In this document: positions 63,022 to 64,000 of the stretch, piece by piece | Layout: each line of letters starts with the position of its first letter | Position numbering within the stretch: position 1 is the first letter of the stretch | DNA from: Planctomycetota bacterium | Lineage (GTDB): Bacteria > Planctomycetota > Planctomycetia > Pirellulales > Thermoguttaceae | DNA length: 64,000 nt | NCBI GenBank assembly: GCA_029550925.1 | Contig: JAKPGL010000035.1 | Location: forward strand, 16,116-80,115 | Reading direction: 5' to 3' | Translations under genes and position numbers: made by a program | The notes under the pieces: generated by a model | Told to the model about the DNA's origin: nothing | Databases searched by the model: none | What the model saw: only the letters and a program-made list of their open reading frames with translations

Positions 63022-64000
63022 TTATATTGCCCAGGGTTCTCTGGGGGTTCGACGCAGCAGGCGATTGGCTTCCGGATCGTCGGAAAATTGTTCGGCGGCC
63101 GGGTCCCAGCGAAGCGGCCGGCCCAGCTCCATGGCGATGTTGGCCAGGTGGCAGACGGTGGCCGACCGGTGGCCGACTTCCGCCGGGGCGTTCAGCCCCT
63201 TGGGATTACGCCGCCGGATACAGTCTAACCAGATTCCCATATGAGTGCTAGGGCCGCCTTCGGGAGCGAGGTGGATTTCATTCGGGCCGATTTGTGTCGT
63301 AAGGAGCGATGCGGGTTCGGCCTCGATTTTTTCTCGGCTGACATAGACCCAGCCCTCACTGCCTTCGAACCGCACGCCGCCGGTACGGATGTCCTTCGAT
63401 TGGGAACGTAAAATCACCTTCACATCGCCCGGATAGAGATAATCGGCTTCTACGTCGAAGAAGGTGTCGTGCAGCCCGGTCGGATGCCGTCTGCCGCGGG
63501 CGGTTACCTGCACCGGGCCGCTTCCGTCGGCGTCCAACGCCCACTGGACGATATCCATGTGGTGGGCGCCCCAGTTGGTCATATCGCCGCCGGAATAGTC
63601 GCTGACAAACCGGAAATTATAATGGCAGCGGTCTTTATGATACGGCGCCCAGGGGGCCGGACCAAGCCACATCTCGTGGTCCAATTCGGGCGGCACGGGC
63701 TGGGGCGTCCACGGACCGGAGGCAGGCCCAGGGCGTCCCACAATGGTTACCCGGATCGTGTGGACCCGGCCCAGACGGCCGTTACGCACCAGTTCGCAGG
63801 CCCGGATGAACTTTTCGTCGGATCGTTGCTGACTGCCCACCTGCAGGATGCCGCCGTAACGGCGAACCACCTCCGCCAACCGCCGGCCCTCTTCCACGGT
63901 GAGCGAGAGCGGCTTTTCCACATAGACGGCTTTGCCCGCCCGGATGGCGGCTATGGCGATCGGCACATGCCAGTGGTCCGGCGTGGCAATGACGACGGCG
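63022..64000 (-). CDS. Gfo/Idh/MocA-family oxidoreductase (5' truncated by the window edge)
   Basis: The frame continues to the last base of the window, where it reads AVVIATPDHWHVPIAIAAIRAGKAVYVEKP, the family signature, so the N-terminal cofactor domain lies outside. The remaining 325 or so residues match the C-terminal domain of the two neighbouring paralogs (GPAPWAPYH, GAHHMDIVQWALDADG, GHRSATVCHLANIAMELGRPLRWDP). It is the third member of the tandem set. Confidence 0.85.
   Translation of the reverse strand, partial: AVVIATPDHWHVPIAIAAIRAGKAVYVEKPLSLTVEEGRRLAEVVRRYGGILQVGSQQRSDEKFIRACELVRNGRLGRVHTIRVTIVGRPGPASGPWTPQPVPPELDHEMWLGPAPWAPYHKDRCHYNFRFVSDYSGGDMTNWGAHHMDIVQWALDADGSGPVQVTARGRRHPTGLHDTFFDVEADYLYPGDVKVILRSQSKDIRTGGVRFEGSEGWVYVSREKIEAEPASLLTTQIGPNEIHLAPEGGPSTHMGIWLDCIRRRNPKGLNAPAEVGHRSATVCHLANIAMELGRPLRWDPAAEQFSDDPEANRLLRRTPREPWAI

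Noticed and set aside
1..64000. CRISPR arrays, prophage, integrases, toxin-antitoxin or restriction systems
   Set aside because: No regular repeat-spacer pattern, phage structural genes, recombinase motifs or methyltransferase pairs were seen on either strand.

Overview
The window looks like chromosomal DNA of a planctomycete (Planctomycetota, probably Pirellulales, possibly a Thermogutta-like lineage). The evidence is a GC-rich genome whose ribosomal proteins carry long basic or proline/alanine-rich tails, a DUF1559-type domain, Tat-exported Gfo/Idh/MocA oxidoreductases in tandem, HEAT-repeat plus discoidin secreted proteins, a DUF4091 carbohydrate protein and a BBP2-type outer-membrane porin. 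The lineage is an inference from gene content; no 16S rRNA gene or tRNA was recognised.

Layout. (1) Bases 1-6788, plus strand: a 5'-truncated double alpha/beta-hydrolase (acetyl-xylan-esterase-like), a secreted GH89-like glycoside hydrolase whose stop codon lies inside the inverted terminal repeat of a MITE-like element, and an exported protein of unknown function. (2) Bases 7022-25391, minus strand: a near-complete S10-spc-alpha ribosomal cluster, read rpsJ, rplC, rplD, rplW, rplB, rpsS, rplV, rpsC, rplP, rpmC, rpsQ, rplN, rplX, rplE, rpsN, rpsH, rplF, rplR, rpsE, rplO, secY, adk, map, rpmJ, rpsM, rpsK, rpsD, rpoA, rplQ. L30 (rpmD) and IF1 (infA) are missing from their usual places. A near-consensus promoter precedes rpsJ and a second one precedes rpmJ. 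(3) Bases 25849-33451, plus strand: a small exported protein, an alpha-glucan phosphorylase, ffh, rpsP, trmD, rplS and a YraN-family gene; rimM is absent between rpsP and trmD. (4) Bases 33525-51942, mixed strands: a very large DUF4091 protein, a DUF1559/secretin-like fusion, a porin with a strong terminator, a degenerate DnaG/TOPRIM-like gene, an exported thioredoxin-like (TlpA) protein with calcium-loop-like repeats, a TatD-like hydrolase, a second copy of the MITE-like element, a URO-D-like protein and an Agl23-like membrane glycosyltransferase. (5) Bases 52001-58950, minus strand: a probable operon HEAT/discoidin protein, guaA, xseB, ispA, dxs (isoprenoid precursors and GMP synthesis). (6) Bases 59249-64000, minus strand: a second HEAT-repeat protein and three tandem Gfo/Idh/MocA genes, the last one cut by the window end.

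Functionally the window combines housekeeping translation and secretion genes with isoprenoid synthesis and a saccharolytic accessory set (esterase, GH89-like, DUF4091, Gfo/Idh/MocA, porin). No prophage, CRISPR array, restriction system or obvious defence island was seen. The items most worth a second look are the two-copy MITE-like element, the degenerate primase-like gene and the unusual domain fusions.
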